From: Pseudomonadota bacterium
GTDB taxonomy: Bacteria; Pseudomonadota; Gammaproteobacteria; Steroidobacterales; Steroidobacteraceae
NCBI GenBank assembly: GCA_037200975.1
Contig: JBBCGI010000001.1
Location: forward strand, 1,054,001 to 1,118,000
Direction of reading: 5' to 3'
Length of the DNA: 64,000 bases
The translations under genes were made by a program, and so were the position numbers. Each line of letters starts with the position of its first letter. Within the stretch, counting starts at the first letter, position 1. Positions 35,776-47,773 of the stretch are shown here, piece after piece. The notes under the pieces were generated by a model that had not been told where the DNA came from, did no database searches, and worked only from the letters and a program-made list of their open reading frames with translations.

Positions 35776-35791
35776 TGAATGTCCTATCGCG
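35776..35791 (+). promoter_or_regulatory. Cluster motif, site g
   Basis: TGAATGTCCTATCGCG, 48 bp before the GntR gene. Just left of it the dyad ACGCG GCC CGCGT (35764-35776) lies between the two divergent motif copies, an arrangement like that at 29931-30007. Confidence 0.55.
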
Positions 35792-35838
35792 CGCCTCTAC
35801 CGGACTGGTAAGCTCCCCGGCGCGCAAGAGGCACACCG

Positions 35839-36567
35839 ATGGCAGCTCGCCGAAAAGCGGTGATCCCGCTCTCACCGCTCAATGGAGCGATCCACAAGCA
35901 AACCGCACAGACAATGATCCGGGACAAGATCGTGTCCCTCATTGCCTCCGGCATCCTGCAGGTGCGCGACGAACTGCCGGGCGAGCGCGAACTCGCGTCG
36001 ATGCTGATGGTGAGCCGGGAGACCGCGCGCGGCGCCGTACGGCAACTCGCCGCCGAGGGTATCGTGCGCGTATCGCACGGCATGCGTACCCGCGTCGCCA
36101 AAGGCAACGTTGCAGTTGAGCGCATCGGGATTACGAACCCGAGCTCGATCAACGGCTACCAGCTGGACGAAGTGCACCGCGCGCGCGTTCTGGTGGAAAC
36201 GGCGGTCGTGGCAGATGCGGCACTTCATCTGACCGACGAGGAGATCCGCCGTCTGGAGAATTCCATCGCCGCGCAAGCGCTCGCCGGCAACGATCCGGTG
36301 CGCTTCCTCATCTGCGATCGCGAGTTTCATCTCACCATCTACAAGGCGTGCCGCAACCGCTTGTTAGCCGCGTTCGTCGTCGACCTCTACTCCTACATGC
36401 TCGACCAGCGGCGCATTGCCATGGCGAAACCCGGCGCCATCGCCAGGAGCCTCGAGGAACACCGTTTCATCGTCAGTGCGCTGCGCATGCGCAATCCAGA
36501 GGCTGTCGCGGCCGCCTTCTCCAAACACATTTCCCGGATTCACGAGACCAGCCGCGACCTCCTCTGA
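35839..36567 (+). CDS. GntR/FCD transcriptional regulator, candidate regulator of the cluster
   Basis: A 242-residue GntR protein: winged helix (MIRDKIVSLIASGILQ, LPGERELASMLMVSRETARGAVRQL, VRVSHGMRTRV) and an all-helical FCD effector domain with metal-type residues (CDREFHLTIY, LEEHRFIVS, FSKHISRIHE). A copy of the cluster motif lies 48 bp before its start, consistent with autoregulation, and it is central in the motif-bearing region. That it binds the motif is inference; the DeoR and AraC regulators are the alternatives. Confidence 0.85.
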   Translation: MAARRKAVIPLSPLNGAIHKQTAQTMIRDKIVSLIASGILQVRDELPGERELASMLMVSRETARGAVRQLAAEGIVRVSHGMRTRVAKGNVAVERIGITNPSSINGYQLDEVHRARVLVETAVVADAALHLTDEEIRRLENSIAAQALAGNDPVRFLICDREFHLTIYKACRNRLLAAFVVDLYSYMLDQRRIAMAKPGAIARSLEEHRFIVSALRMRNPEAVAAAFSKHISRIHETSRDLL

Positions 36568-36595
36568 TCGTCCGGTGCGAGGGTTCACCGCGTTC

Positions 36596-36611
36596 GAAAA
36601 GTCCTGGCGAA
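36596..36611 (+). promoter_or_regulatory. Cluster motif, site e
   Basis: GAAAAGTCCTGGCGAA, followed at the usual distance by CTCTGGAG, 132 bp before the first of two MFS genes. Confidence 0.55.
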
Positions 36612-36638
36612 GCGCACATTCATCTCTGGAGCCGATTT

Positions 36639-36659
36639 GGCGAAGCCCGTAGCTTCGCC
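36639..36659 (+). other. Leader hairpin before the MFS gene pair
   Basis: GGCGAAGC and GCTTCGCC pair perfectly around CCGTA in the probable 5' leader. A role in message stability or attenuation is possible. Confidence 0.35.
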
Positions 36660-36742
36660 GGGTCATGGTTGCACCATGGCCGCCGGAATCGTCATCGCCT
36701 TGAGGAGCACGGCCGCGGACTCAACCACAACGAGGCATACAC

Positions 36743-38123
36743 GTGACGACTGACGCCTCGACCAAGAGCACTTCGCCGCAGAGTCCGACCGGCGCCCAGC
36801 AAGCGGCGACGAGCGCGAACGACAGTCCGTTCCGCCAGTGGCATCTGGTCGTCGTCGTCACACTCACCTACGTGGTCGGGAACATCGACCGCGCGGCGAT
36901 CAATCTCGTCGTCGAGCCGATCAAGCACGATCTGCAGATCTCGGACGTACAAATGAGTCTCCTGCTTGGGCTCGCGTTCGTCGTGCTCTACAGCGTGAGC
37001 ATCGTGCCGGCCGGCTACATCGCGGACCGCGTCAGCCGGCGCCTGCTGCTCGCGGGCGCCGTGGTCTTCTGGTCCGCCGCCGCCGTTGTTTCCGGATTCG
37101 CGCGAAGTTATGGACAGCTCTTCGCTGCGCGCGCCAGCCTCGGCCTCGGCGAATCCGCCTTGCCGCCCGCTGCCTACTCCCTGCTGCGTGATGGCGTGGC
37201 GGAAAAGAATCGGGGCCGGGCCTTCAGCATGTACCAGTCGGGCATCACATTCGGCAACGGACTCGGTGCGCTCGCTGGAGGCGCCATCTTCGGGCTCGCA
37301 ACTCAGGGTTTCTTCTCTTCCATGCCCTTCTTCGGCCATCTGCGACCCTGGCAACTCGTCATCGTGTTGCCCGGCTTGTGTGGAATTCTCGTGGCCGCCC
37401 TGCTGCTGACGGTGCGCGAGCCAGCGCGCGCGAAAATTCCCGCGGCCGGCGACCCGGCCACCTTCGGCGAGATGTTCCGGTACCTGCGGCAGAATGCCAG
37501 TGTCTACGCCGCGATCTTCGCCGGCGTCATCACGATCTCGCTCGGCACCAGCGGCTGGAGCGCGTGGATCGCCGCCGCGCTGGGGCGAACCTGGGGATTG
37601 TCGCCGGCGACGATCGGCACGACCGTCGGGACAATGAGTCTCATCCTCTTCCCACTGTCCGCTTTTGTATCCGGTTCGCTGATGGATTACATCAAACGCC
37701 GCTGGCAGAACCCGGCCGCGCCGTTCTGGGTGGCCGTCGGCGGCTGTATCCTCAATCTTGGCCCTGCGATGTACGTTCTGCATGCTCCGTCGATCGCTTC
37801 CATGTGGATCGCGTACGGTTTATTCATCTTCTGCTCGACCTGGGCCGTACAAGCGGCCTGCGGCTACATGCTCGCGACGGTCACGCCAGGGAGGCTGATG
37901 GGCAAGGTGACGTCCTTCTACTATCTGATCAACAACATGTTAGGCGGAGTATTCGGACCCATGATCGTCGCGCTCATCGCCCAGTACGGATTCACGGGCT
38001 CCCGCGGGCTGGCGAGCGCCATGACGATCAGTTATTCACTCTTTGTGAGCTGCGCGGTCGTCGTGCTGCTGATCGGCGTGCGCCAGATCCACCGCTGGCA
38101 TGCAAAAACGGCCAACGTCGCCA

Positions 38124-38131
<8 letters not shown>
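36743..38131 (+). CDS. MFS transporter, copy A
   Basis: A 462-residue major-facilitator permease with about twelve membrane segments. A polar N-terminus is followed by HLVVVVTLTYVVGNIDRAAI, the signature loop ADRVSRRLLLAG between helices 2 and 3, and GRAFSMYQSGI. Similar to spinster/hexuronate/anion symporters. GTG start. Its stop overlaps the next permease gene by 8 bp. The pair may form alternative carriers for related acids. Confidence 0.85.
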
Positions 38132-40947
<2,816 letters not shown>

Positions 40948-40979
40948 AGCAGATCTAGCTACCGGAACGTGCGCAGCCC

Positions 40980-41984
40980 ATGAACTATCGCAATCTTGGA
41001 CGCAGTGGCCTCAAGGTTTCGCCGCTGTGCCTCGGCACGATGATGTTCGGCGGTCCGACGGACGAAGCGACGGCGCACAGGATCGTCGGCCGCGCCGCCG
41101 AACAGGGCTTCAATTTCATCGACACGGCGGACGTCTACAACGAAGGGCGCGCCGAAGAAATCGTGGGACGCGCAATCGCGTCGAACCGCGCCCATTGGAT
41201 CCTCGCCACCAAGTTTGGCAATCCGACGGGGCCCGGCCCAAACGACCGCGGACTGTCGCGCGCCCATGCGTTCCGCGCGGTGGGTGCGAGCCTCCAGCGC
41301 CTGCGCACGGACGTCATCGACATCCTTTACCTGCACCGCGAAGACCCGACCACACCACTGGACGAAACGGTCGGCGCAATCGCCGACCTGATTCGCGCGG
41401 GACACATACGACACTTCGGCGTATCCAATGTTCGTGCCTGGCGTATCGCGGAGATCTGCCGCTTGTGTGACGCCGCCGGCATCGGACGTCCCGTTGTGAG
41501 CCAGCCTTACTACAACGCGCTGAATCGCATGCCGGAGGTGGAACAGCTGCCCGTCTGCTCGCACCTGGGCGTCGGAGTCGCTCCCTACAGCCCGCTGGCA
41601 CGCGGCGTGCTCACGGGAAAATATGCGTCGAACTCTGCGCCGCAAGCGGACAGCCGCGCCGGACGGGGCGACAAGCGCATGTTGGAAACCGAGTGGCGTT
41701 CGGAGAGCATCTCGATCGCGCAGATGATCGTCGCGCACGCCGCCGCGCGCAGCATCACGCCAGGTCAGTTTGCAATCGCGTGGGTGCTCAACAACCGGTT
41801 GATCACCAGTCCGATTGCCGGGCCGCGCACCGAGGCGCAATGGGAGGACTATCTCGGCGGACTCGCCTACGCGTTCAGCGCGGAAGATGAGGCGTTCGTC
41901 GACAATCTGGTGCCACCCGGTCACCCGTCGACACCCGGCTACAATGACCCTGCCTATCCACTCGAAGGCCGCCCCATCTCCTAG
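40980..41984 (+). CDS. Aldo/keto reductase, copy 2
   Basis: A 334-residue NADPH-type oxidoreductase with the tetrad in FIDTADVYNEG (Asp, Tyr), LATKFGN (Lys) and LYLHRED (His), plus FGVSNVRAWR and SPIAGPRTEAQ. Only distantly like copy 1 at 11305. In operon between the O-demethylase and a hydroxyacid dehydrogenase, so it may reduce a keto or aldehyde intermediate. A short CTACCGGAACG, like the right half of motif site i, lies before it. Confidence 0.85.
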   Translation: MNYRNLGRSGLKVSPLCLGTMMFGGPTDEATAHRIVGRAAEQGFNFIDTADVYNEGRAEEIVGRAIASNRAHWILATKFGNPTGPGPNDRGLSRAHAFRAVGASLQRLRTDVIDILYLHREDPTTPLDETVGAIADLIRAGHIRHFGVSNVRAWRIAEICRLCDAAGIGRPVVSQPYYNALNRMPEVEQLPVCSHLGVGVAPYSPLARGVLTGKYASNSAPQADSRAGRGDKRMLETEWRSESISIAQMIVAHAAARSITPGQFAIAWVLNNRLITSPIAGPRTEAQWEDYLGGLAYAFSAEDEAFVDNLVPPGHPSTPGYNDPAYPLEGRPIS

Positions 41985-42006
41985 ATTCAACCGGACGCGA
42001 TACTCG

Positions 42007-42978
42007 ATGACCGCAAACGTCCTGATCACCGACTACGCCTGGCCCAACCTCGACATCGAACGCCGCATCATCGAAAGCGCAGGGTTCAGCGTCGTGGCCG
42101 GTCCGAGCAGTCCGGCATCCGCGCAAACGATTGGCGCTCTCGTGGAGATCCATCAGCCCGCAGCAATCCTGACCAACTGGGCACCCGTCGACGCGATCGC
42201 CGTCGCGGCAAGCGCGAAACTGAAGATGGTCGGGCGTCTCGGTGTGGGTCTCGACAATATCGCGGTCGCCGAATGTACGACACGCGGCATTTGGGTGACA
42301 AACGTTCCGGACTACTGCTTCGAAGAAGTCTCCGACCATGCAGTGGGTCTGGTGCTCGCCTGGACCCGCGGGCTCGCTGAGTTCGATCGCGCCGTCCGCG
42401 CGGGGCGCTGGAATCCCGAGTCGGCAAAATTGAGGCGTCTCGCGACGCTGACCTGCGGCATCGTGGGCTTCGGCAGGACCGGACGGGCGACGGCGCGAAA
42501 GCTCGCCGCATTCCGGTGCCGTATCCTGGTCAGTGCTCGCCGCCCCGCGATAGACGCCCCCGAGGTCGAGTTCGTCGAACTTGCGGAACTGGTACGCGAG
42601 AGCGACGTGATCATCCTGCATCTGCCGCTCGATGCCACCACGCGCCATTTGATCGATCGGGCGAGACTTCAGTCGATGAAGCGCGGCGCGGCGCTCGTCA
42701 ACGTGAGCCGCGGTGGCTTGATAGACACGAATGCGCTCATCGAAGCGCTCGAATCGGGGCGAGTCGGTGCAGCCATGCTCGACGTACTCGAAACCGAACC
42801 CAAAGTTCCGCCGGCGCTGCTGGCGTACCCGAACGTCATCGTCACTCCGCATGTCGCCTTCAGTTCGGACGCTTCGCTCGACGAGTTGCGCCGGCGCGCA
42901 GCAGAAGAAGTCGTGCGGGTGCTAGCGGGCGGACTCCCGTTGAATCCCTGCAATCGTCCGGACGGGAAGGTCGAATAG
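42007..42978 (+). CDS. D-2-hydroxyacid dehydrogenase, NAD-dependent
   Basis: A 323-residue member of the D-isomer-specific 2-hydroxyacid dehydrogenase family. NAD site GIVGFGRTGRATA, catalytic Arg in VNVSRGG, Glu in LDVLETEP and His in VTPHVAF. It interconverts a 2-keto and a D-2-hydroxy acid, e.g. in the glycerate/tetronate range. Last gene of the O-demethylase operon, 22 bp after the aldo/keto reductase. Confidence 0.85.
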   Translation: MTANVLITDYAWPNLDIERRIIESAGFSVVAGPSSPASAQTIGALVEIHQPAAILTNWAPVDAIAVAASAKLKMVGRLGVGLDNIAVAECTTRGIWVTNVPDYCFEEVSDHAVGLVLAWTRGLAEFDRAVRAGRWNPESAKLRRLATLTCGIVGFGRTGRATARKLAAFRCRILVSARRPAIDAPEVEFVELAELVRESDVIILHLPLDATTRHLIDRARLQSMKRGAALVNVSRGGLIDTNALIEALESGRVGAAMLDVLETEPKVPPALLAYPNVIVTPHVAFSSDASLDELRRRAAEEVVRVLAGGLPLNPCNRPDGKVE

Positions 42979-43094
42979 GTAGAGGCACGGGCATACGCGG
43001 CGGCCGGATGAACTGGAGATGCTGATCGCGCCATCGACCACAGGCCGTACACGTCGATTCCTGCTTTGTGTGCCATCGCATGATTCATGAGAAA

Positions 43095-43127
43095 GGCCGG
43101 CAGAGCGGTTGCCCCGCCCCGCCGGCC
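43095..43127 (-). terminator. Hairpin after the PL1 lyase gene
   Basis: GGCCGGC and GCCGGCC pair with an inner GCGG/CCGC stem, 9 bp downstream of the lyase stop; TTTCTC follows in transcript sense. A plausible terminator. Confidence 0.45.
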
Positions 43128-43135
43128 ATCAGTAC

Positions 43136-46027
43136 TCAGTGAGCAGCTTCCGCTGAACGCAAAACGCGGCGCCGACGCGACGCCAGCAGCACAGCCAGTC
43201 CGGCCAGCGGCAACCAGCCCATCGAACCACCGCCGCCTTTGCGCTTCTCCGCGGTGACCGTGACGCTTGCCGTGTCATCGCCACCCGCGGCGCTGCACGT
43301 CAGCCCGAAGGTCATTTCGCCATCCGCTCTCGGCGTGACGACCTGGCTGCCGCTCGGCGGCATGTTGCCGCTCCATGCGCCGCTGCCCACGCAGATCGTC
43401 GTGGTCGGCGATGAAACCCAGGTCAACGTCACCGGCGTTCCCACCGTCACGCTCGACGGCGAGGCGACAAACGAGGTGATCTCGGCCGGCGCCGGATCCC
43501 AGCAGGCGAACAACGTGATGTCCGCCGTCACCGGCGTGGCGAAGTCGTACGGCGCTTCGCACTCGACTCCGGCGGACCAGCCGCCGAACAGGAAGTTGGC
43601 TCGGGTCGGGGCCGTGGGCACCGCAACTGCGCTTCCGGTGGGCACTGCTACCGGCGCGATTGCCGAACCGCCGGCCGCATCAAACGTCACCGTATGACCA
43701 TTCAACACATAGTTGTGCGACCAGTCGCTCGCGCCGAAGGAATTGACCGCCCTCATTCTGAAGACGTACATCGCTTCCCTGCTGGTGGCCGTTGCCAACA
43801 GCGTCAGCGTCGCCGGCGTGGCGAGTGGATTGAGCTTCTGGGTGACGAAGCTGGTCGGCCTGGCGCTTGCCGGGACGGAGGCAATGGGTGCCCACGTGCC
43901 CGATCCACCATCCCACTCAATTTCGTAGCTGGTGGTCAAGACATCCGAATTGACCCACTCGATCGTGAACGTGTTTTCGTAGATGACGATCTTGCCGGGA
44001 GCCGGTGTGAACTGCGCATTGATCGCAGAACGCACTTCATTGTTGATTACCACGCTGGAAACCAGCGGGGCGGCCGGAACCGCATCGGGAACCAACCAGG
44101 CCTGTGCGCCCGAAAAGGTTTCGATCTCGGTCCGCAATGCGGTTGCCTGCGCCGGCGTTCCGGTTGGCCACACTCCGGTGCGGATTGGCCTGAATGACCA
44201 ATCCAGCTGCGCCGCGGGGTTCGTCGTCATGGCCGGATTCGTAGTCGTGGAACCGGCTGCAACCACGACACCCACGTCCTCGAGTGGGTTGAAATTCACC
44301 AGCGACGCTGCGTCGAGCACGTTGGGCTCGAGCGCGAGCGCGGCCTGCCTCAGGGCATCGAGCGCCGGGTCCGTGAGGCCGGTGACGTAGTCGGTCGTCC
44401 TTCTGAAACCCGCCACGCTGGCGGGGAAATCTCCGCCAACTACCGCCTCGCGCGCGATGATGAAGCCGGGCGCATCACCAAAGAAATGATTGAAGCCCGC
44501 ATTCGCGGTGGCGGATTCGCCGGGGCCCGGCTCGTAGTTGATGACCTGACTACCCCGCGCGTGTCCCTGGCGGCTGCGCAGGAACGGGAAGTTCACATGG
44601 TCGAAGATATTCCCTTCCGCCCAGATGTTGGCGTTGTGACCCGCGCCGATTCCATAACCCGTGTTTCTTGCCAGCAGCTGGTTGTGATACGGATGGCCCT
44701 GAATATCCTGGTACAGATTGTTGAACACGTGGATGCGGCCGTTGCGCACACGCGGCGTCCGCTCCTCCGAGCCGTGGAACCAGTTGTGATCAACGGTGCC
44801 GTAGTGCGCGCTGATGGCCGTGGCGCCACCACCGATCAGCATGGATTTGCTGCTGCCGGCAAAGATGTTGTAGTTGATCGTGTAGTTTCTGGCGTGATTG
44901 TGGATGTCGATCGCGCCGTCGCCCTTCGCCTGGTCAGGGTCCTGACCCAGCGCGAGATGCTTGTTCTGGCCGTATGCAAACGTGTTGTTGTGCACCCAGA
45001 TGTTGGAAGACCGGACGGTGGTGCTGGCGCCATCGATGAAGATGGCGTCGTCATACCATTGGTCGAACCGAAGATTGCGGAACTCCACGTTGTGGGCACC
45101 GCCAATCGTCATGCCCCAGCCAAAGATGTTGGCGTCCGGCCCGATGCCTTCGAGCGTCACGTTGCCGTTGCCCGTGCCGATGTTGATCCAACGACCGCTG
45201 TCGTTGACGCCAGGCGGGACGATCGCGCCGGCGCCTGCCTTGGTCGTAGAGACCGTTTCGAAGGAACCGACCGTACCCAGGAAGCGAACGATGAGCGGTG
45301 TTCTCGCATTCGCCGTGGCGCCGCGTCCCGTCGAGAAGATGTTCGCCGGCAGCGCCGTCGCCATGTTCTCGTGAGTCACGTAAGTGATGATGGCGGTGGG
45401 GTCTTCTCTGCCGTCCGGTAGATAGCCACCAATGGCGCCGTTCAACGCGAAATTGTGCGTTCCAGGAAACCCGAAGACGTCCTGATTGGACGGCACAAAC
45501 GCCGCGCCGTAACGCGGGAAGGACCGGGTCTGAAGGCCCGCGAACGTGTGAACGACTGCGACGCCGTCGGCAGCCCGGATCTGAATTTCGTATTCGCCTC
45601 TGGGAAGGCCGGGAATATCCACCCGCCAGGTGTTGCGAGCGGGGTCGACCTCGCGGACCAGCTGGGCGTCCGCTTCTTCCCAGTCGACCAGCCAGCCCTG
45701 GATCGGAGCGTTATCCCGCCAGTCAAACGCGCCAAGGGTCCGGACGTAAGCCCGGTATCCGGCGTCGGCGCCTATCCAGGTGGCGTACGCCGTTTCGAAC
45801 CAGGTGCCGCTTGCCGGCGTGGGCAGCGCGGCTACCGCCGCAAGCGCCTTTGAAGATGAACCAGCGGCGGCGACATTCTTGTTCACCGCGACCGAGGAAA
45901 CTTGCTGTCCCGCAAGCAGTTGGGGCGACATGTCGTCCGAACCACAAGCCGAAAGCATGGAAAGCACGAATGCCATGAACAGGAAACCGAACAAGCTTCC
46001 CTTGGTGTAATTCTTGACGTTGATCAT
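43136..46027 (-). CDS. PL1-type pectate lyase-like secreted protein with GlyGly-CTERM-like tail
   Basis: A 963-residue exported protein. ATG 46027 has AGAGGGGCC upstream; the longer frame to 46102 is not needed. The N-terminus ends in a lipobox-like LSACGSDD. Residues about 150-560 are a right-handed beta-helix of the pectate lyase kind (ITYVTHENMATA, NVEFRNLRFDQWYDDAIF, SSNIWVHNNTF, GDGAIDIHNHARN, YGTVDHNWFHGSEERTPRVR). A fibronectin-like stretch and one InlB/Listeria-type repeat (VTFDAAGGSAIAP...FGGW) follow. It ends GGGGSMGWLPLAGLAVLL then an Arg run, a sorting tail of the rhombosortase type. It probably cleaves a uronate polymer at the cell surface. Confidence 0.85.
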   Translation of the reverse strand: MINVKNYTKGSLFGFLFMAFVLSMLSACGSDDMSPQLLAGQQVSSVAVNKNVAAAGSSSKALAAVAALPTPASGTWFETAYATWIGADAGYRAYVRTLGAFDWRDNAPIQGWLVDWEEADAQLVREVDPARNTWRVDIPGLPRGEYEIQIRAADGVAVVHTFAGLQTRSFPRYGAAFVPSNQDVFGFPGTHNFALNGAIGGYLPDGREDPTAIITYVTHENMATALPANIFSTGRGATANARTPLIVRFLGTVGSFETVSTTKAGAGAIVPPGVNDSGRWINIGTGNGNVTLEGIGPDANIFGWGMTIGGAHNVEFRNLRFDQWYDDAIFIDGASTTVRSSNIWVHNNTFAYGQNKHLALGQDPDQAKGDGAIDIHNHARNYTINYNIFAGSSKSMLIGGGATAISAHYGTVDHNWFHGSEERTPRVRNGRIHVFNNLYQDIQGHPYHNQLLARNTGYGIGAGHNANIWAEGNIFDHVNFPFLRSRQGHARGSQVINYEPGPGESATANAGFNHFFGDAPGFIIAREAVVGGDFPASVAGFRRTTDYVTGLTDPALDALRQAALALEPNVLDAASLVNFNPLEDVGVVVAAGSTTTNPAMTTNPAAQLDWSFRPIRTGVWPTGTPAQATALRTEIETFSGAQAWLVPDAVPAAPLVSSVVINNEVRSAINAQFTPAPGKIVIYENTFTIEWVNSDVLTTSYEIEWDGGSGTWAPIASVPASARPTSFVTQKLNPLATPATLTLLATATSREAMYVFRMRAVNSFGASDWSHNYVLNGHTVTFDAAGGSAIAPVAVPTGSAVAVPTAPTRANFLFGGWSAGVECEAPYDFATPVTADITLFACWDPAPAEITSFVASPSSVTVGTPVTLTWVSSPTTTICVGSGAWSGNMPPSGSQVVTPRADGEMTFGLTCSAAGGDDTASVTVTAEKRKGGGGSMGWLPLAGLAVLLASRRRRVLRSAEAAH

Positions 46028-46534
46028 CTCTCTTGGCCCCTCTTCGATTGTTTCTATCGGGCTGTCTGACTTGACGATCGACGCCCGATTCGCTTGAACC
46101 ACATGCCTAGCCGATCGACGCAGTTTTTGAACGGCTCGATACCAAGCGCATCGAATGCGACATTGCGCGCTGACTCATGTGGTGACCCCCCTTCTTGACA
46201 ACTACGGTCAAGATTTCTTGTCACCGGTGTCATCCCTGATGACACCGGTGGCAGCGGAAGCTAGCAAAGAGGGTGGGTGTTCGGCAAGTGGGCTCTGGTC
46301 GGAGGCCCGCCGGGTACGGCCGAGCAGCTCGAATTCCCACGAAAGTCCGCAGCGATCGGGGTGTTTTCAGGTCGCGATATTCGAGCAGCCGAGAAGTGGA
46401 AGGAACGGGGTGAGGATGCGGCCGATGGATGTTGCCGCGTGGGTCACAAGAGTGGGCGGATCACGACTCACTGTTCCGCAGCTGAACTCACGAGCCTGAT
46501 TGCGGCGGCACTGTCCCGAGCTTCTTTCAACGCC
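46028..46534. other. Intergenic region with PL1 promoter
   Basis: No gene seen. It holds the operator copy at 46223-46249 and the DNA shared with the left-edge promoter (to about 46290). The rest shows nothing recognisable. Confidence 0.5.
46223..46249. promoter_or_regulatory. Paired LacI-type operator, copy 2
   Basis: Same arms as copy 1 at 277-303, ACCGGTGTCAT and ATGACACCGGT, with a different five-base middle (CCCTG) and the same 21-bp centre distance. It lies 196 bp before the PL1 start. Conservation of arms but not of the middle supports a protein-binding site. Confidence 0.65.
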
Positions 46535-46813
46535 TCAAGCTGCGCGTCTTTTTTCCGCAGCCGCGAGATCAAAAGTTGCCTGCAAATTCATCCACAGTCG
46601 CGGCGACGTACCGAGCACCTCGGCCAAGTCGAGCGCCGCTTCCGCGGTAATGCCTCGCTTCCCCTTGATTACCTCATTGAGACGCGCACGCGTCCATCCG
46701 AGGCGCTCCGCAAACTCTGTCTGTGTGACGTTTCCGGGCAGCAGAAATTCTTCGAGCAGAACTTCGCCAGGATGAAACGGATTCGCCGGCTGATGGGTCA
46801 CTTTCTTAGCCAT
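46535..46813 (-). CDS. higA: HigA-type antitoxin
   Basis: A 92-residue XRE/HigA (VapI-like) antitoxin: NPFHPGEVLLEEFLLPGNVTQTEFAERLGW, TRARLNEVIKGKRGIT and LAEVLGTSPRLWMNLQ. It neutralises the HigB toxin and represses the operon. The ATG lies 8 bp after the toxin stop; toxin-first order is the higBA rule. Confidence 0.88.
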   Translation of the reverse strand: MAKKVTHQPANPFHPGEVLLEEFLLPGNVTQTEFAERLGWTRARLNEVIKGKRGITAEAALDLAEVLGTSPRLWMNLQATFDLAAAEKRRAA

Positions 46814-46821
46814 GTCTCCTC

Positions 46822-47112
46822 CTAGTGATAGTCGACAACTCGAACATCCGAAGCATTGCCGCTTTCGAATCGGAAAATGACACGCCATTGATCCTTGATT
46901 CCAATCGAGTAGAAGCCCTTCCACCGCCCTTTGAGTGCCTCGAGTCGGTTTCCCGGAGGCACCCGCAAGTCGCTGAGCTGCGCGGCATCGTGCAAGTACA
47001 GGACATTGCGGCGCGCCGCGCGAAGCAGCTCGGCGGGAATCGCCCGCGTCTCTTTGGATCGGCGGTCGTAAAAGAGGCCTTCGGCCAAGCGGTTTCCAAA
47101 GGATTCAATCAC
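46822..47112 (-). CDS. higB: HigB/RelE-type toxin
   Basis: A 96-residue RelE-fold mRNA interferase: MIESFGNRLAEGLFYDRRSKETRAIP, LRVPPGNRLEALKGRWKGFYSI, QWRVIFRFE and VRVVDYH. GTG start. A perfect operator-like dyad sits only 8 bp before the start and no ribosome site is visible, so the message may be leaderless. Confidence 0.87.
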   Translation of the reverse strand: MIESFGNRLAEGLFYDRRSKETRAIPAELLRAARRNVLYLHDAAQLSDLRVPPGNRLEALKGRWKGFYSIGIKDQWRVIFRFESGNASDVRVVDYH

Positions 47113-47120
47113 GTTTTGAG

Positions 47121-47139
47121 GTTATCGGAACTCGATAAC
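47121..47139. promoter_or_regulatory. higBA operator
   Basis: GTTATCG GAACT CGATAAC, seven-base perfect arms, directly before higB. HigA autorepression at such a dyad is the norm. Confidence 0.6.
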
Positions 47140-47272
47140 TTGGGCAACCCAAACACTTCTCACGAGTGAGCGATTCCACATTCCGCATGCCGGGGATCGG
47201 GGACTGGGAGGTAGCCAGTTGTCGGTCGGCGTCGCCAAGGCCTTCGCCAGATCTAGGGTTTGGCCTCGCACG

Positions 47273-47314
47273 GTTTCTAGGTTATTGCGTCACGCCGTTT
47301 CTAGGTTATTGCGT
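47273..47314. repeat. 24-bp tandem repeat, 1.75 units
   Basis: GTTTCTAGGTTATTGCGT occurs at 47273-47290 and again at 47297-47314, with six bases between. A more diverged TCTAGGGTTTGG lies just before. It is close to the att remnant. Confidence 0.5.
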
Positions 47315-47492
47315 AGATAGGCGTAGAAGCGCTTCATCAATAACCCAACAACGGCGGGTGATGTAACGGGCGCCGACGGCGCACGAATCTCACAGCAGGC
47401 TTCGGAACAGGCGCGACTACTGGTAAAACACCAGGTGCGCGCGATTCCCCGCAACCACGTGGTTACGGCGACGAGTGGGAAATGAAAACCGA

Positions 47493-47540
47493 GGCAAGAC
47501 GTTGTCGCGGTAAGAGAAATTGGCGCGCCCGGAGAGATTC
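47493..47540. repeat. att-like direct repeat, right copy
   Basis: Matches 4105-4152 at 44 of 48 positions in direct orientation. It spans the tRNA-Arg 3' end and the 28 bases beyond it. Confidence 0.6.
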
Positions 47541-47565
47541 GAACTCCCGCCCACCTGGTTCGTAG
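47521..47565 (-). other. tRNA-Arg(ACG) 3' fragment, integration remnant
   Basis: In minus sense it runs from the anticodon loop CTACGAA through a T-arm GAGTTCGAATCTC to the 3' end CTCCGGGCGCGCCA. The 5' half (D-arm, 5' acceptor strand) is missing and the 5' side of the anticodon stem no longer pairs. This is what tRNA-directed integration leaves at the far end of an element. The intact gene should lie to the right of the window. Confidence 0.7.
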
Positions 47566-47773
47566 TTGGAGGGGGTGAAAAACTCGGGCGGGACGAATAA
47601 CGTAGATAGTTGATTTTGTTGAGTCAAAAATCGCGAGCTCGCATGGCATCCGTTGCAATTGTCACGACTGAGCACGACGAAGCATGACCAGGTCCCGCAA
47701 AAGCCCCGCAAGAACCTGGCTATTTCTCACGCATAGCCACCTAGTCATTGGCCAGGTGGTCGGGACTCGATGC

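Larger units (their letters stand above)
47113..47773. other. Gene-poor junction with att remnant and short tandem repeat
   Basis: No credible gene. It holds the higBA operator, a 24-bp tandem repeat at 47273-47314 and the tRNA-Arg 3' remnant. I looked for an integrase here and found none. Confidence 0.5.

Noticed and set aside
40959-40969. CTACCGGAACG before the second aldo/keto reductase as a tenth motif copy
   Set aside because: It matches only the right half of site i and lacks the GTCC core.
47521-47600. Complete tRNA-Arg gene
   Set aside because: Only the 3' half from the anticodon loop on is present; the D-arm and 5' acceptor strand are absent.
47290-47658. Possible integrase C-terminus on the minus strand
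   Set aside because: The end KRFYAYLRNNLETA looks protein-like, but the frame crosses the tRNA fragment and has no tyrosine-recombinase R-H-R-Y pattern.
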